Positions 1 to 7,893 are shown, counted from the first letter of the stretch. The stretch is DNA of 40,179 nucleotides from Alkalibacillus haloalkaliphilus C5 (GCF_000269905.1 NZ_AKIF01000003.1:1-40179), one strand, 5' to 3'. Translations and numbers: made by a program. Notes: a model not told the origin generated them from the sequence alone.

Positions 1-721
1 CAGTCTCAGCCTGATTATCTAACTCAAAATAGTCTCTTATAATTTCCCGTATATCTTCTTCAGTTTGTTCTTCACCATCAATTTCAACCTCTTGATCACC
101 ACGTTCTGCTGAAGAAAGCCCTACAGAATCGTCAAAAGTGTCATAGCTTTCAGCATTTTTCTCAACCGTTTGCAAGCCATTTATGATTGAGTCTTCTCGC
201 GGTTCATTAGTGGCTAACATGACTTCGACATCCATCCACCTAACACCGTCTGATAAGACTTCATGCTGAATGGTTCTTAAATCACGTCTAATTTCATTTG
301 ATTGATCTTGAAGTTGGCTTAATGTATTTATTTCGTCCTCAGACAATGGATCATCATCCAACCCTCTAATCGATACACGATAAGCGAACTCTCCAATATT
401 GTTTAAAAACTGTTCAGTCTTATTAAATGGTACTAGTGTTAAAGGTAATTGAGATACGTCCGCCTTTGCTTCAGACGTAATTTTCCAAATATCTGTCATC
501 TGAGGCGACACATTGTCTGGAGCATTCATAGCTAACACCGTATCAATCTTCTCATTCAAAGTATCTACACGGTATGAAAGGTCATGGAAAGAACGCTGGT
601 AGTTATTTTCCGCTTTAATTAGTACCGCATTTTTTTCTTGTTGTTCCTGATACCCCCAAACAAGGGCACCAATCAACCCTACTAATAGAACAACGTATAT
701 AATCCATCTAACTGCACCCAT
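1..721 (-). CDS. ypeB: YpeB, partner of germination lytic enzyme SleB (3' end beyond the window)
   Basis: YpeB is made in the forespore with SleB and is needed for SleB to be stable and localised in the dormant spore. The first 240 residues are visible; the C-terminal PepSY region lies off the left edge. An N-terminal membrane anchor (about residues 3-22) is followed by the family-typical stretch with HAENNYQR-like residues (here KAENNYQRSFHDL) and the conserved SEAKADVSQLPLTLVPFNKTE region. The ATG at 719-721 has an AGGAGG ribosome site (730-735) that overlaps the sleB stop codon, so the two genes are translationally linked. A long acidic insertion-like stretch sits near residues 195-230. 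Identity is secure. Confidence 0.95.
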   Translation of the reverse strand, partial: MGAVRWIIYVVLLVGLIGALVWGYQEQQEKNAVLIKAENNYQRSFHDLSYRVDTLNEKIDTVLAMNAPDNVSPQMTDIWKITSEAKADVSQLPLTLVPFNKTEQFLNNIGEFAYRVSIRGLDDDPLSEDEINTLSQLQDQSNEIRRDLRTIQHEVLSDGVRWMDVEVMLATNEPREDSIINGLQTVEKNAESYDTFDDSVGLSSAERGDQEVEIDGEEQTEEDIREIIRDYFELDNQAET

Positions 722-733
722 ATTTCTTACCTC

Positions 734-1714
734 CTAGTTCATAAATATGTGCTTACCAATTCGTTTAATTTGTGGCCTTGACCAAATCCAGTCTGACGTT
801 GCAGTATCTGGGTTGAAATAATAGGTTGCACCACCTGATGGGTCCCAGCCATTAATTGCATCCATCACCGCTTCACGTGCTTGCTCATTTGGTTCCATAT
901 ATATTTGACCATCATCAACCGCTTCAAAAGCTAACGGCTCAAATATAATTCCTGAAATTGTATCAGGGAATTCAGGGTCTTCTATCCTGTTTAAAATAAC
1001 AGCAGCAATGGCAACTTGACCGTTATAAGGTTCACCACGCCCTTCAGCATAAACAGCCTGTGACATCAGTTGAATATCATTTTGCGAGAATCCACCTGGC
1101 ACGTTAACGGCTTCACCTTGTTCGCCTTCAGGTGCTTCCTCTTGTTCTGGTACTTCAGGAACATCACCATCAAACGTTCCTTCTTGACCTTCTGGCTGTT
1201 GTTCACCTGGGTCTGCTTGTTCATCTTGGCCTGGTTGTGGTGCTTGTTCAGGTGCTCCTTCTTCAGCAGGCGGTTGACTTGGTGCTCCTTCGTCTGAAGG
1301 TGGTTGTGCTCCAGAATCATCAGGTGCTTGTCGACCTTGTTCACCATAATGTGTGAAATCTCTTCCTTGATTTAATTGTTCTCTAATCCATTGTTCATCG
1401 TACTCGGTTGCTCGAGTAAGCATATCTTTTGTCTTCTCACCCACTAAACCATCAACTTCTTCTAAACCGAATTCTTCTTGAAAGTTACGAACTGCCCAAT
1501 AAGTCTCCCATCCATAAACTCCATCTATTCGGCCATTATAAAAGCCGATATACTGAAGTCTTGATTGTAGTTCAACTACATCATCACCAGTAGCTCCTTT
1601 TTGAATTACCTGTTCGCTAAAACCTTCAGATGTTTCTTCAGGTAAAAATGCTACTATTCCAACACAAAGCGTTAAAATCATAATAATTTTGCTAATCTGA
1701 TGTTTCCTTCTCAA
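734..1714 (-). CDS. sleB: Spore cortex-lytic enzyme SleB
   Basis: Lytic transglycosylase that cleaves cortex peptidoglycan during germination. It has a signal peptide (about 1-31), a PG_binding_1 peptidoglycan-binding domain (about 36-102, GATGDDVVELQSRLQ and DGVYG), an unusually long low-complexity linker (about 129-205, rich in Pro, Gln, Glu, Gly) and a C-terminal Hydrolase_2 catalytic domain (about 209-326) with AVYAEGRGEP, where Glu224 is the likely catalytic acid, and YYFNPDTATSDWIW. At 326 aa it is longer than the B. subtilis protein (about 305) because of the linker. The start is TTG with GAGGAGG about 7 nt upstream. Followed by ypeB. SigmaG control is expected from the family, but I could not find a convincing SigmaG promoter. 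Confidence 0.96.
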   Translation of the reverse strand: MRRKHQISKIIMILTLCVGIVAFLPEETSEGFSEQVIQKGATGDDVVELQSRLQYIGFYNGRIDGVYGWETYWAVRNFQEEFGLEEVDGLVGEKTKDMLTRATEYDEQWIREQLNQGRDFTHYGEQGRQAPDDSGAQPPSDEGAPSQPPAEEGAPEQAPQPGQDEQADPGEQQPEGQEGTFDGDVPEVPEQEEAPEGEQGEAVNVPGGFSQNDIQLMSQAVYAEGRGEPYNGQVAIAAVILNRIEDPEFPDTISGIIFEPLAFEAVDDGQIYMEPNEQAREAVMDAINGWDPSGGATYYFNPDTATSDWIWSRPQIKRIGKHIFMN

Positions 1715-1785
1715 TGTTGATCCTCCTCAATTACTGACTAATCTTGTTGCTTATTTTTTGTATCTTTTCCGTTAATATTCTTTGA

Positions 1786-1831
1786 AAATAAAAAAAGGCT
1801 AACAGAAGAAACAATTACCATCTGTTAGCCT
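1786..1831 (-). terminator. Rho-independent terminator after ansA
   Basis: An 11-bp perfect inverted repeat (AGGCTAACAGA at 1796-1806 with TCTGTTAGCCT at 1821-1831), 14-nt loop, followed on the minus strand by a run of seven T. It closes the ypdA-ansA unit and separates it from sleB. Confidence 0.85.
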
Positions 1832-1853
1832 AGAAAATTAACTTTATATATTT

Positions 1854-2813
1854 TTAATTGAACTGAATATTACGTTGGTCTGTCGACAGTTGCACTGCTA
1901 ACTTTACCCTCGCCTTTTTACAATCATAGTCATGACCTAATAACACACCATGGTTCGTTAAGTCATATGCACTACCTTCATAATCATAAGTTGGATAAAC
2001 TGCACCCTCTTCGGATGCTGTCGTAATTATGACAATGACACCATGTTGAATCGCCTTTTTAATAGCTGGCATCATCTTAGGGGGAACTTGACCTCTACCG
2101 ACACCTTCTAAAATAATCCCCTTAGTTCCGGCTTGAACAAGGCTATCCATAACGATCCCATCACCATCTGTGTAACACTTTACTATATCAACACGAGGCA
2201 AATAGCTTCCTAAAGGATAAACTTCTCTACGTATTGGCTTCTGATATACTTGAACGATATCGTTATCAATAATACCTACATAACCAAACCCAAACGTATT
2301 AAAACCTTGAATGTTACTAGCATGTTCTTTTTTAACATGTTTAGCCGTAAAGATTCGTTCATTAAAAACAACGACAGTTCCAATACCTTTTAGATCAGAG
2401 CTACAAGCAGAGTAAATGGCATGCCTTAAATTAATATAAACATCACTGCCTAAGTCACTAATTGACCTTTGCGAACCTGTTACAACAACAGGTCTTTCAT
2501 CACTAACGGTTAAATCTAAAAAGTATGCTGTTTCTTCAATTGTATCCGTACCGTGTGTTACAACAACACCTGAAACTTCAGGGTCTTGAAAATGGTATTC
2601 AATCGTTTGTTTTAACTTGATCCAGTCATTTGAATCTAAATGAATACTTGGCTTTTGAAAAGCAGAATCAACCTGAATGTCAATCTCAGCTGGTAATTCA
2701 CATAAGTCAGCAAGCTCTTCGCCAGTCATAGCTCCTGATGATAGCTTTCCACTTGGGTGTTTCGGTTTACTTGCTATCGTGCCACCTGTTGTAATTAGTA
2801 CGACTTTACTCAT
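1854..2813 (-). CDS. ansA: L-asparaginase (type I/II asparaginase family), cytosolic
   Basis: Hydrolyses L-asparagine to aspartate and ammonia. Both family signatures are present: TTGGTIAS (residues 8-15, first nucleophilic Thr) and THGTDT (86-91, second Thr and Asp). There is no signal peptide, so it acts in the cytosol. The frame is open upstream to a GTG at 2820-2822, but that GTG lies inside the ribosome site AGGTGA. The ATG at 2811-2813, 5 nt after AGGTGA, is the better start and gives 319 aa. The ribosome site also contains the TGA stop of ypdA, so translation is probably coupled. A terminator follows. The symbol ansA is by family; paralogues with other names exist in bacilli. Confidence 0.9.
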   Translation of the reverse strand: MSKVVLITTGGTIASKPKHPSGKLSSGAMTGEELADLCELPAEIDIQVDSAFQKPSIHLDSNDWIKLKQTIEYHFQDPEVSGVVVTHGTDTIEETAYFLDLTVSDERPVVVTGSQRSISDLGSDVYINLRHAIYSACSSDLKGIGTVVVFNERIFTAKHVKKEHASNIQGFNTFGFGYVGIIDNDIVQVYQKPIRREVYPLGSYLPRVDIVKCYTDGDGIVMDSLVQAGTKGIILEGVGRGQVPPKMMPAIKKAIQHGVIVIITTASEEGAVYPTYDYEGSAYDLTNHGVLLGHDYDCKKARVKLAVQLSTDQRNIQFN

Positions 2814-2818
2814 ATTCT

Positions 2819-3805
2819 TCACCTAGTTTCTTTATTTACTATATCGTTTGCAATTTTTTCTCCATGGTGTCTTCCATTCTCAATAAAAATTTCATTATTG
2901 TTATAACCTGCTGCAATAACACCTGAAATATATATATGGTCAATATTCGTTTCCATCGACTGTTCGTGAAATTTTGGACGTCCTGTTTCATTGTCAATTG
3001 TTATACCAACTGATTGAAGAAACTGCTGGTTTGGGTGATAGCCAATCATTGCAAAAACAAAATTAGCATCTACTGCCCTCTGTTCACCTTTAACACTATA
3101 TCGCACAGATTGTGTTGTAATTTCATCAACTTCAGCATCAAATTCCATACGAACTTTTCTATGCCTTACTAAAGACTCAAAGTTCGGTAAGATCCATGGT
3201 TTAACACTTGGTGAATAATCACTTCCTCGATAAAGTACAGTTACATGAGCACCAGCTTTTTCAAGCTCTAACGCTGCATCAACTGCTGAGTTTTTACCAC
3301 CTATAACAACGACATTTTGATTAAAGTAAGGGTGGGCTTCTTTAAAGTAATGATAAACATGAGGCAATGACTCACCTTTTACATTTAAACGATTTGGATT
3401 ATCGTAATAACCTGTTGCGATGACTACATAATTAGCAAAATACGTTTTCTCGTTACCATTTTTTGTTTTCGTTTGCAAAGTATATGAATTATTTTGTTGT
3501 TTCTCTATCTTTATTACTTGTTCATAAGTGTTAATTCTTAATTCAGTCCGTTGTGCGACTGTACGGTAGTACGTTAATGCTTCATTTCTTACAGGTTTTT
3601 GTCTTTCTGAAATAAACGGTATTTGACCAATCTCTAGTTTTTCACTTGAACTAAAAAATGTTTGGTGTGTCGGATAATGATATAAAGAATTCGCGACATT
3701 TTCTTTTTCAATTAAGAGTGGATCAAATCCTTTTCGTTTTAACTCAATTCCTGTCGACAAACCACATGGGCCTGCACCAATTATAATGACTTTCTCGCTT
3801 TGCAT
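2819..3805 (-). CDS. ypdA: YpdA, NADPH-dependent bacillithiol disulfide reductase
   Basis: Flavoprotein that reduces oxidised bacillithiol (BSSB), keeping the Firmicute thiol buffer reduced. It has an N-terminal FAD motif GAGPCGLS and a central NAD(P)H motif GGKNSA. The Cys of GAGPCG is residue 14 if translation begins at the ATG at 3803-3805, matching the Cys14 described for the S. aureus enzyme. That ATG has AGGAGT 9 nt upstream and gives 328 aa, the family length, so I prefer it to the start 11 codons upstream. It ends ETR-stop, and AGG TGA also serves as the ansA ribosome site. Related flavoproteins are the only alternative; the Cys and length favour YpdA. Confidence 0.93.
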   Translation of the reverse strand: MQSEKVIIIGAGPCGLSTGIELKRKGFDPLLIEKENVANSLYHYPTHQTFFSSSEKLEIGQIPFISERQKPVRNEALTYYRTVAQRTELRINTYEQVIKIEKQQNNSYTLQTKTKNGNEKTYFANYVVIATGYYDNPNRLNVKGESLPHVYHYFKEAHPYFNQNVVVIGGKNSAVDAALELEKAGAHVTVLYRGSDYSPSVKPWILPNFESLVRHRKVRMEFDAEVDEITTQSVRYSVKGEQRAVDANFVFAMIGYHPNQQFLQSVGITIDNETGRPKFHEQSMETNIDHIYISGVIAAGYNNNEIFIENGRHHGEKIANDIVNKETR

Positions 3806-3893
3806 ATTGTTGACACTCCTATTAGAACTTAAGTACATTCATAATCATCTTCTATTATGTTAAACCGTTTTATGTGAGTAAATTTACAGAACT

Positions 3894-3935
3894 TAAAAAA
3901 ATAAATCTCCTACCAAAAATAATGATAGGAGATTT
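3894..3935 (-). terminator. Terminator after gudB
   Basis: A 10-bp perfect stem (AAATCTCCTA 3903-3912, TAGGAGATTT 3926-3935), 13-nt loop, then ATTTTTTT on the minus strand. It ends the gudB transcript. Confidence 0.8.
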
Positions 3936-3960
3936 TACTATAATATTCAACTTAAAGATA

Positions 3961-5234
3961 TTAAATCCAACCTCTAAAGCGAGCTGCTTCAGTCATCTTA
4001 CGTACGCCAACCATGTATGCAGCTAAACGCATATCAATTTGTCGGTTTTGAGATGTTGTATATACATTGTTGAATGCTTTAACTAACACCTCGCGTAATT
4101 TCTCCTGAACCTCTTCTTCTTTCCAGTAAAAACCTTGATTGTTTTGTACCCATTCAAAGTAAGATACTGTTACACCACCAGATGATGCAAGTACGTCTGG
4201 AACGATTAAAATATCTCTTTCAGTTAGAATTTTCGTAGCTTCTAATGTTGTTGGACCGTTTGCCGCTTCAACAACGATCTCAGCTTTTATGTCATTAGCG
4301 TTTTCTTTTGTTATTTGATTTTCGATTGCAGCTGGAACTAGAATATCTGTATCTAGCTCTAACATTTCTTCATTTGAAATCGTGTCATCAAATAAGTTCG
4401 TAACAGTACCAAAACTGTCACGACGGTCTAATAAATAGTCGATATCTAAACCTTCAGGGTCATGAAGTGCCCCTTCAGCATCTGAAATGCTATAACTTTC
4501 GCGCCCATATCGTGCATAAATTTAGCTAAGAAGCTCCCAGCATTACCGAATCCTTGCACTATGACACGTGCATCTTGAATGCTAATTCCACGTTTTTTAC
4601 ATGCTTCTTCAATACAAATTGTAACACCTTTTGCAGTTGCAGATTCTCTACCGTGCGAACCACCTAACACAATCGGTTTACCTGTAATAAAGCCAGGGCT
4701 ATTAAATTCATCAATTCGGCTGTATTCATCCATCATCCAAGCCATAATTTGAGAATTAGTAAACACGTCAGGAGCAGGGATATCTTTTGTCGGCCCTACC
4801 ACTTGAGATAGTGCTCTAACATAACCTCTACTTAGTGCTTCTAATTCTCTAAATGACATTTCACGCGGATCACATATTATTCCACCTTTACCACCGCCGT
4901 ATGGTAAATCCACGATACCAGACTTAAGTGTCATCCAAATTGACAGTGCTCTTACTTCCTTCTCAGTAACATCTGGGTGGAAGCGCACACCACCTTTAGT
5001 TGGTCCTACAGCGTCATTGTGTTGAGCTCGATAACCAGTAAATACTTTAATATTACCGTCATCCATCCTTACTGGGATTCTAACAGTAATCATTCTTACA
5101 GGTTCTTTCATTAATTCATAAGCTTCTTCAGGATATCCCAATCGATTTAATGCATCTTTAACTACAGATTGTGTAGATACTAGAATGTCATTTGGTTGTT
5201 CGTTTTGAGAATCTGCTGACTTTTCGGCTACCAT
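3961..5234 (-). pseudogene. gudB: NAD-specific glutamate dehydrogenase, split by a single-base frameshift
   Basis: Catabolic glutamate dehydrogenase (glutamate to 2-oxoglutarate and ammonia). The N-terminal part (5234 down to about 4488) has PTKGGVRFHP, the catalytic-Lys region LPYGGGKGGI and the Rossmann motif GFGNAGS. After ...GAKVIA the frame runs into a stop. The next frame continues with SDAEGALHDPEGLDIDYLL and then to the normal C-terminus (ends ARFRGWI). Adding one A between 4487 and 4488 (GCATTT to GCAATTT) restores about 424 aa, the family length. Start ATG 5232-5234 has AGGAGGT 6 nt upstream (5241-5247). Nothing else is degraded, so this is either a very recent null or an assembly error. 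The lesion differs from the 9-bp duplication in laboratory B. subtilis gudB. Confidence 0.93.
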
Positions 5235-5287
5235 TCGTTTACCTCCTATATCTATGCAAACAATGTTAAGTATGTCTTTCAATGATT

Positions 5288-5325
5288 AGTATACATCTTA
5301 AACAAGAATATGCAATATAATTGCA
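5288..5325 (-). promoter_or_regulatory. Candidate gudB promoter with overlapping inverted repeat
   Basis: On the minus strand a TATACT -10 (5288-5293) lies 16 nt from TTGCAT (5310-5315). A 15-nt inverted repeat, TGCAAT-ATA-ATTGCA on the plus strand (5311-5325), covers the -35 and could be an operator. The motifs are seen; function is inferred. Confidence 0.45.
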
Positions 5326-5354
5326 AGGCAAAATTACTAAAAACTTCGTAAAAA

Positions 5355-6290
5355 TTAGTTATATTTCTCTAGGGTTAAATCGATAAACAGTTGAATCATT
5401 TCTGTATAACTTAATCCAACTGCTTTTGCAGCGTCAGGATATAAACTAGTCGGCGTCATACCAGGTAACGTGTTCACCTCTAAAATGACTGGTCCTAACT
5501 TTTCATTTAAAATGAAATCAACACGTGAGTACGTTTCGCAACCTAGCGATTGATGAGCGACTTTGGAGTAATTTAAAATCTTCTCAGTCAACTCATCGCT
5601 AATTTCAGCCGGGACGATATGCTCACTTCCACCTTCAGCATACTTTGACTCATAATCGTAGTATTTACTTTTTGGAACAATTTCGATTACCGGTAACGCT
5701 TGTTCATCACCATTATTTCCTAACACAGCTACAGTCAGTTCTCTTCCCTGCACATATGTTTCCACGATTATGTCAGAATCATGCGTAAAAGCTATCTGAA
5801 TTGCTTCGCTTAATTGATCCCACGTTTCAATTACTGTTAGGCCTAAAGTTGAACCTTCTTGGTTAGGTTTAACAACAAATGGTAAATCAAAACTGCTTTG
5901 AATTTCTTCAATCACTTGTGTTCTCGTTTGTTTATAGTGATAAGTCATACTTTTAGCAACTGGGATATCATGCATAGCAAACACTTGTTTTGCTTTTGAT
6001 TTATCCATTGCTAGTGACGAAGCTAAAACACCAGAGCCTACATAAGGAATTCCTAATAAATCTAACAGTCCTTGAACAGTCCCATCTTCACCTTGCTTGC
6101 CGTGTAAACCAATAAATACTAAGTCCACATCTTTAATTTGATCAATTAATGAGTTTAACTGGCTTGGGTCGAAGTCGATTGCCAATACGTCGTGATCTAA
6201 ATCTTTTAGTGCATTTATTATACCCTTTCCTGTCGATAGTGAAACTTCGCGTTCTTTAGATGTCCCACCATAAAATACTGCAACCTTCAT
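5355..6290 (-). CDS. ddl: D-alanine--D-alanine ligase
   Basis: ATP-grasp ligase that makes D-Ala-D-Ala for peptidoglycan precursors in the cytosol. Visible features: GGTSKEREVS with Glu15 (first D-Ala site), the phosphate loop NQEGSTLG, the omega loop YYDYESKY whose final Tyr is typical of true D-Ala-D-Ala ligases (D-Ala-D-Lac enzymes have Phe there), and the metal and second D-Ala site EVNTLPGMT. At 311 aa it is complete. GAGGTG precedes the ATG by 5-6 nt. It lies 16 nt downstream of mecB and probably shares its transcript. B. subtilis does not carry its ddl at this locus, but some other bacilli do; a second Ddl elsewhere in the genome is possible. Confidence 0.93.
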   Translation of the reverse strand: MKVAVFYGGTSKEREVSLSTGKGIINALKDLDHDVLAIDFDPSQLNSLIDQIKDVDLVFIGLHGKQGEDGTVQGLLDLLGIPYVGSGVLASSLAMDKSKAKQVFAMHDIPVAKSMTYHYKQTRTQVIEEIQSSFDLPFVVKPNQEGSTLGLTVIETWDQLSEAIQIAFTHDSDIIVETYVQGRELTVAVLGNNGDEQALPVIEIVPKSKYYDYESKYAEGGSEHIVPAEISDELTEKILNYSKVAHQSLGCETYSRVDFILNEKLGPVILEVNTLPGMTPTSLYPDAAKAVGLSYTEMIQLFIDLTLEKYN

Positions 6291-6306
6291 GTATTCACCT
6301 CAAAAG

Positions 6307-6876
6307 TCATTTAAAATATTTATTCATTACTTCTATTGCGTTATTTTTTACAATTTCAACACCATATTCTTCTAACACATAAGATGTCACTGTGCTTGGC
6401 GCCCCGAACTCTGACATTATGGATATTAAATCTTCTCGTTTTTTTGAAAGTAACCTTTGATCAAACACTTTCATGTAATACCTTTGATCATACTGATATA
6501 CAGAAGCTTCTACATCTTGATTCTGTAACGTTCTAGATAATTGTATAATGGGTTCAATTGAATCAAAGGAGAACATGATTTCTTTACTCTCATCCATTGT
6601 CACTTTTAACTCGATATACTCATCATCCGTTTCCCCTTCATTTTGTGTTACAACAATGATCATCCCTTGGGCTTGAAGCATATGAACTCGAACAACTAAC
6701 ATTCCATCTAGGTCCATCTCAAGCTCCTCTGATGCCTCATATAACATATCCTGAAAAAGCTGGTTTGCTTTAGGTAAATTGTTCCACAAATCTTCTTTGG
6801 AGTATCCACGGTCATTTAAGTCATCATAAGTTAGAAAAATTTTAAACTGGTTAACGCTAATTCGCTCTAGCCTCAC
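6307..6876 (-). CDS. mecB: MecA-family adaptor protein (MecB/YpbH)
   Basis: Adaptor that links substrates to the ClpC AAA+ unfoldase; MecA-type proteins also control competence and sporulation. The N-terminal MRLERISVNQFKIFLTYDDL and the C-terminal ClpC-binding domain (about 95-189) fit the family; 189 aa is close to YpbH of B. subtilis (about 194). The start is GTG with a strong GGAGGTGG 6-7 nt upstream. I call it MecB rather than MecA from gene order: it follows ypbB-recQ-ypbD-ypbE, as mecB does in B. subtilis. The name depends on synteny; the adaptor role rests on the sequence. Confidence 0.85.
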   Translation of the reverse strand: MRLERISVNQFKIFLTYDDLNDRGYSKEDLWNNLPKANQLFQDMLYEASEELEMDLDGMLVVRVHMLQAQGMIIVVTQNEGETDDEYIELKVTMDESKEIMFSFDSIEPIIQLSRTLQNQDVEASVYQYDQRYYMKVFDQRLLSKKREDLISIMSEFGAPSTVTSYVLEEYGVEIVKNNAIEVMNKYFK

Positions 6877-6924
6877 GCAACCACCTCCAACTAATATCTT
6901 CTTATAGTATATGTCTTTACCACT

Positions 6925-6970
6925 GAAAAAATTGCCTGTATAGGTATGTATAAATATTAATACCTACACA
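6925..6970 (-). terminator. Probable terminator between ypbE and mecB
   Basis: An 11-bp inverted repeat with one G-T pair (6937-6947 and 6960-6970, core TAGGTAT/ATACCTA), then GGCAATTTTTT on the minus strand. The T run begins about 5 nt after the stem, so termination may be inefficient. An operator role is also possible. Confidence 0.45.
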
Positions 6971-7034
6971 CTATTTTAAATCATATTAAATTAATAAAAA
7001 ACTGTTAAAGCTTATTCAGTTGAAAAAATAATCA

Positions 7035-7295
7035 TTATCGCATTACATATTGATAATATAATGGGATGCTAATAATTAATAGTATAAAAAGAATCAACAC
7101 AAAATGAATACTGAATTTATGTAAGGATAAATTAGGCGCGCGCTCATCTTGTTCAATTTTATTTGAACCACTTTGTTCATCCTGGCTATTGTTCCGCTTT
7201 TTACGATGCACCTTACTTCGCGGAGGTAAATTTAAAACGTCATATTCTTCATGTTCTTCACTGCTTTTTTTAATTTGTTCTTGTTCAACACTCAA
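7035..7295 (-). CDS. Short YpbE-like single-pass membrane protein, LysM domain absent
   Basis: A small protein of about 86 aa with a charged, lysine- and glutamate-rich N-terminus (NLPPRSKVHRKKRN) and one strong C-terminal transmembrane segment (FVLILFILLIISIPLYYQY). Position after ypbD and the LPPRS...basic...TM plan match the N-terminal part of B. subtilis YpbE, which goes on to a C-terminal LysM peptidoglycan-binding domain; here a stop follows directly after the TM, and the next 150 nt show no LysM coding in any frame. The start is probably TTG at 7293-7295, exactly 5 nt after AGGTGA, rather than the GTG inside that motif. Function unknown; the YpbE link is an inference from position and layout. 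Confidence 0.6.
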   Translation of the reverse strand: MSVEQEQIKKSSEEHEEYDVLNLPPRSKVHRKKRNNSQDEQSGSNKIEQDERAPNLSLHKFSIHFVLILFILLIISIPLYYQYVMR

Positions 7296-7300
7296 TGTTG

Positions 7301-7888
7301 TCACCTCATAAATAGTCGATAATAAATACCTAATAAGAAATCAATTAAAAAATGCGCTACAAAAGGGACCATCAAATTACTCGTCACTTCATACATATAA
7401 CCAATCAGAAAAGATAAAAGCAAAACGGATACTAACAAAACAGCCTTATTTAAATACCTGAAATGAATTAAAGCGAATATTAGACTGGCTATAATAAAAC
7501 CAGCAAAAGTATGAATGACTCCTCTAAATAGAACCTCTTCTGCAAATGCAATTAAAAGTGTGATTGCAAAAATATGAGGAATCGATAAAGCCTTAAACAA
7601 GCGTTCATTCACTCCACCATCATCATAAGATTTCTTCGGTAAAAATTTAACCAAAATTACATTTATGGTGACGATTATTAAAGCAGGTAAAACAGCATAG
7701 ACTATTATTTCTTTTGCATCAAAATACCATAAACTTAAAAATTCACTAAAAGAATTAAATAAAAAGAAGCCTAAAATCGATGCAATTAATAAGAACAAAA
7801 ATTGGGAGGCATATACATTGATAATTAATTCACGATCAGACAACTGTTTTACAATTTCGGCCTGGCTTGGTTTTTTGTTCTTTTTCAT
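7301..7888 (-). CDS. ypbD: CPBP family intramembrane glutamic protease (YpbD)
   Basis: Multi-pass membrane protease of the CAAX/ABI (Rce1-like) family. The active-site motifs are all visible: EEVLFRG (motif 1), FALIHF (motif 2) and HFLIDF (motif 3), within about six hydrophobic segments. Substrates in bacilli are not known. The ATG at 7886-7888 lies 5 nt after AAGGTGA, a motif that includes the recQ stop; the upstream GTG inside the motif is less likely. It gives 195 aa and ends with Arg-stop (AGG TGA), which in turn forms the ribosome site of the next gene. Part of the ypbB-recQ-ypbD-ypbE unit. Confidence 0.85.
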   Translation of the reverse strand: MKKNKKPSQAEIVKQLSDRELIINVYASQFLFLLIASILGFFLFNSFSEFLSLWYFDAKEIIVYAVLPALIIVTINVILVKFLPKKSYDDGGVNERLFKALSIPHIFAITLLIAFAEEVLFRGVIHTFAGFIIASLIFALIHFRYLNKAVLLVSVLLLSFLIGYMYEVTSNLMVPFVAHFLIDFLLGIYYRLFMR

Positions 7889-7893
7889 ATAGG

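Noticed and set aside
1066-1356. Three overlapping open frames on both strands within sleB
   Set aside because: They arise from the low-complexity Pro/Gln/Glu linker codons, have no ribosome sites and no family resemblance; sleB explains the region.
1715-1790. SigmaG promoter before sleB
   Set aside because: A GAATA motif exists but no CATNNTA -10 at the correct spacing, so not annotated.
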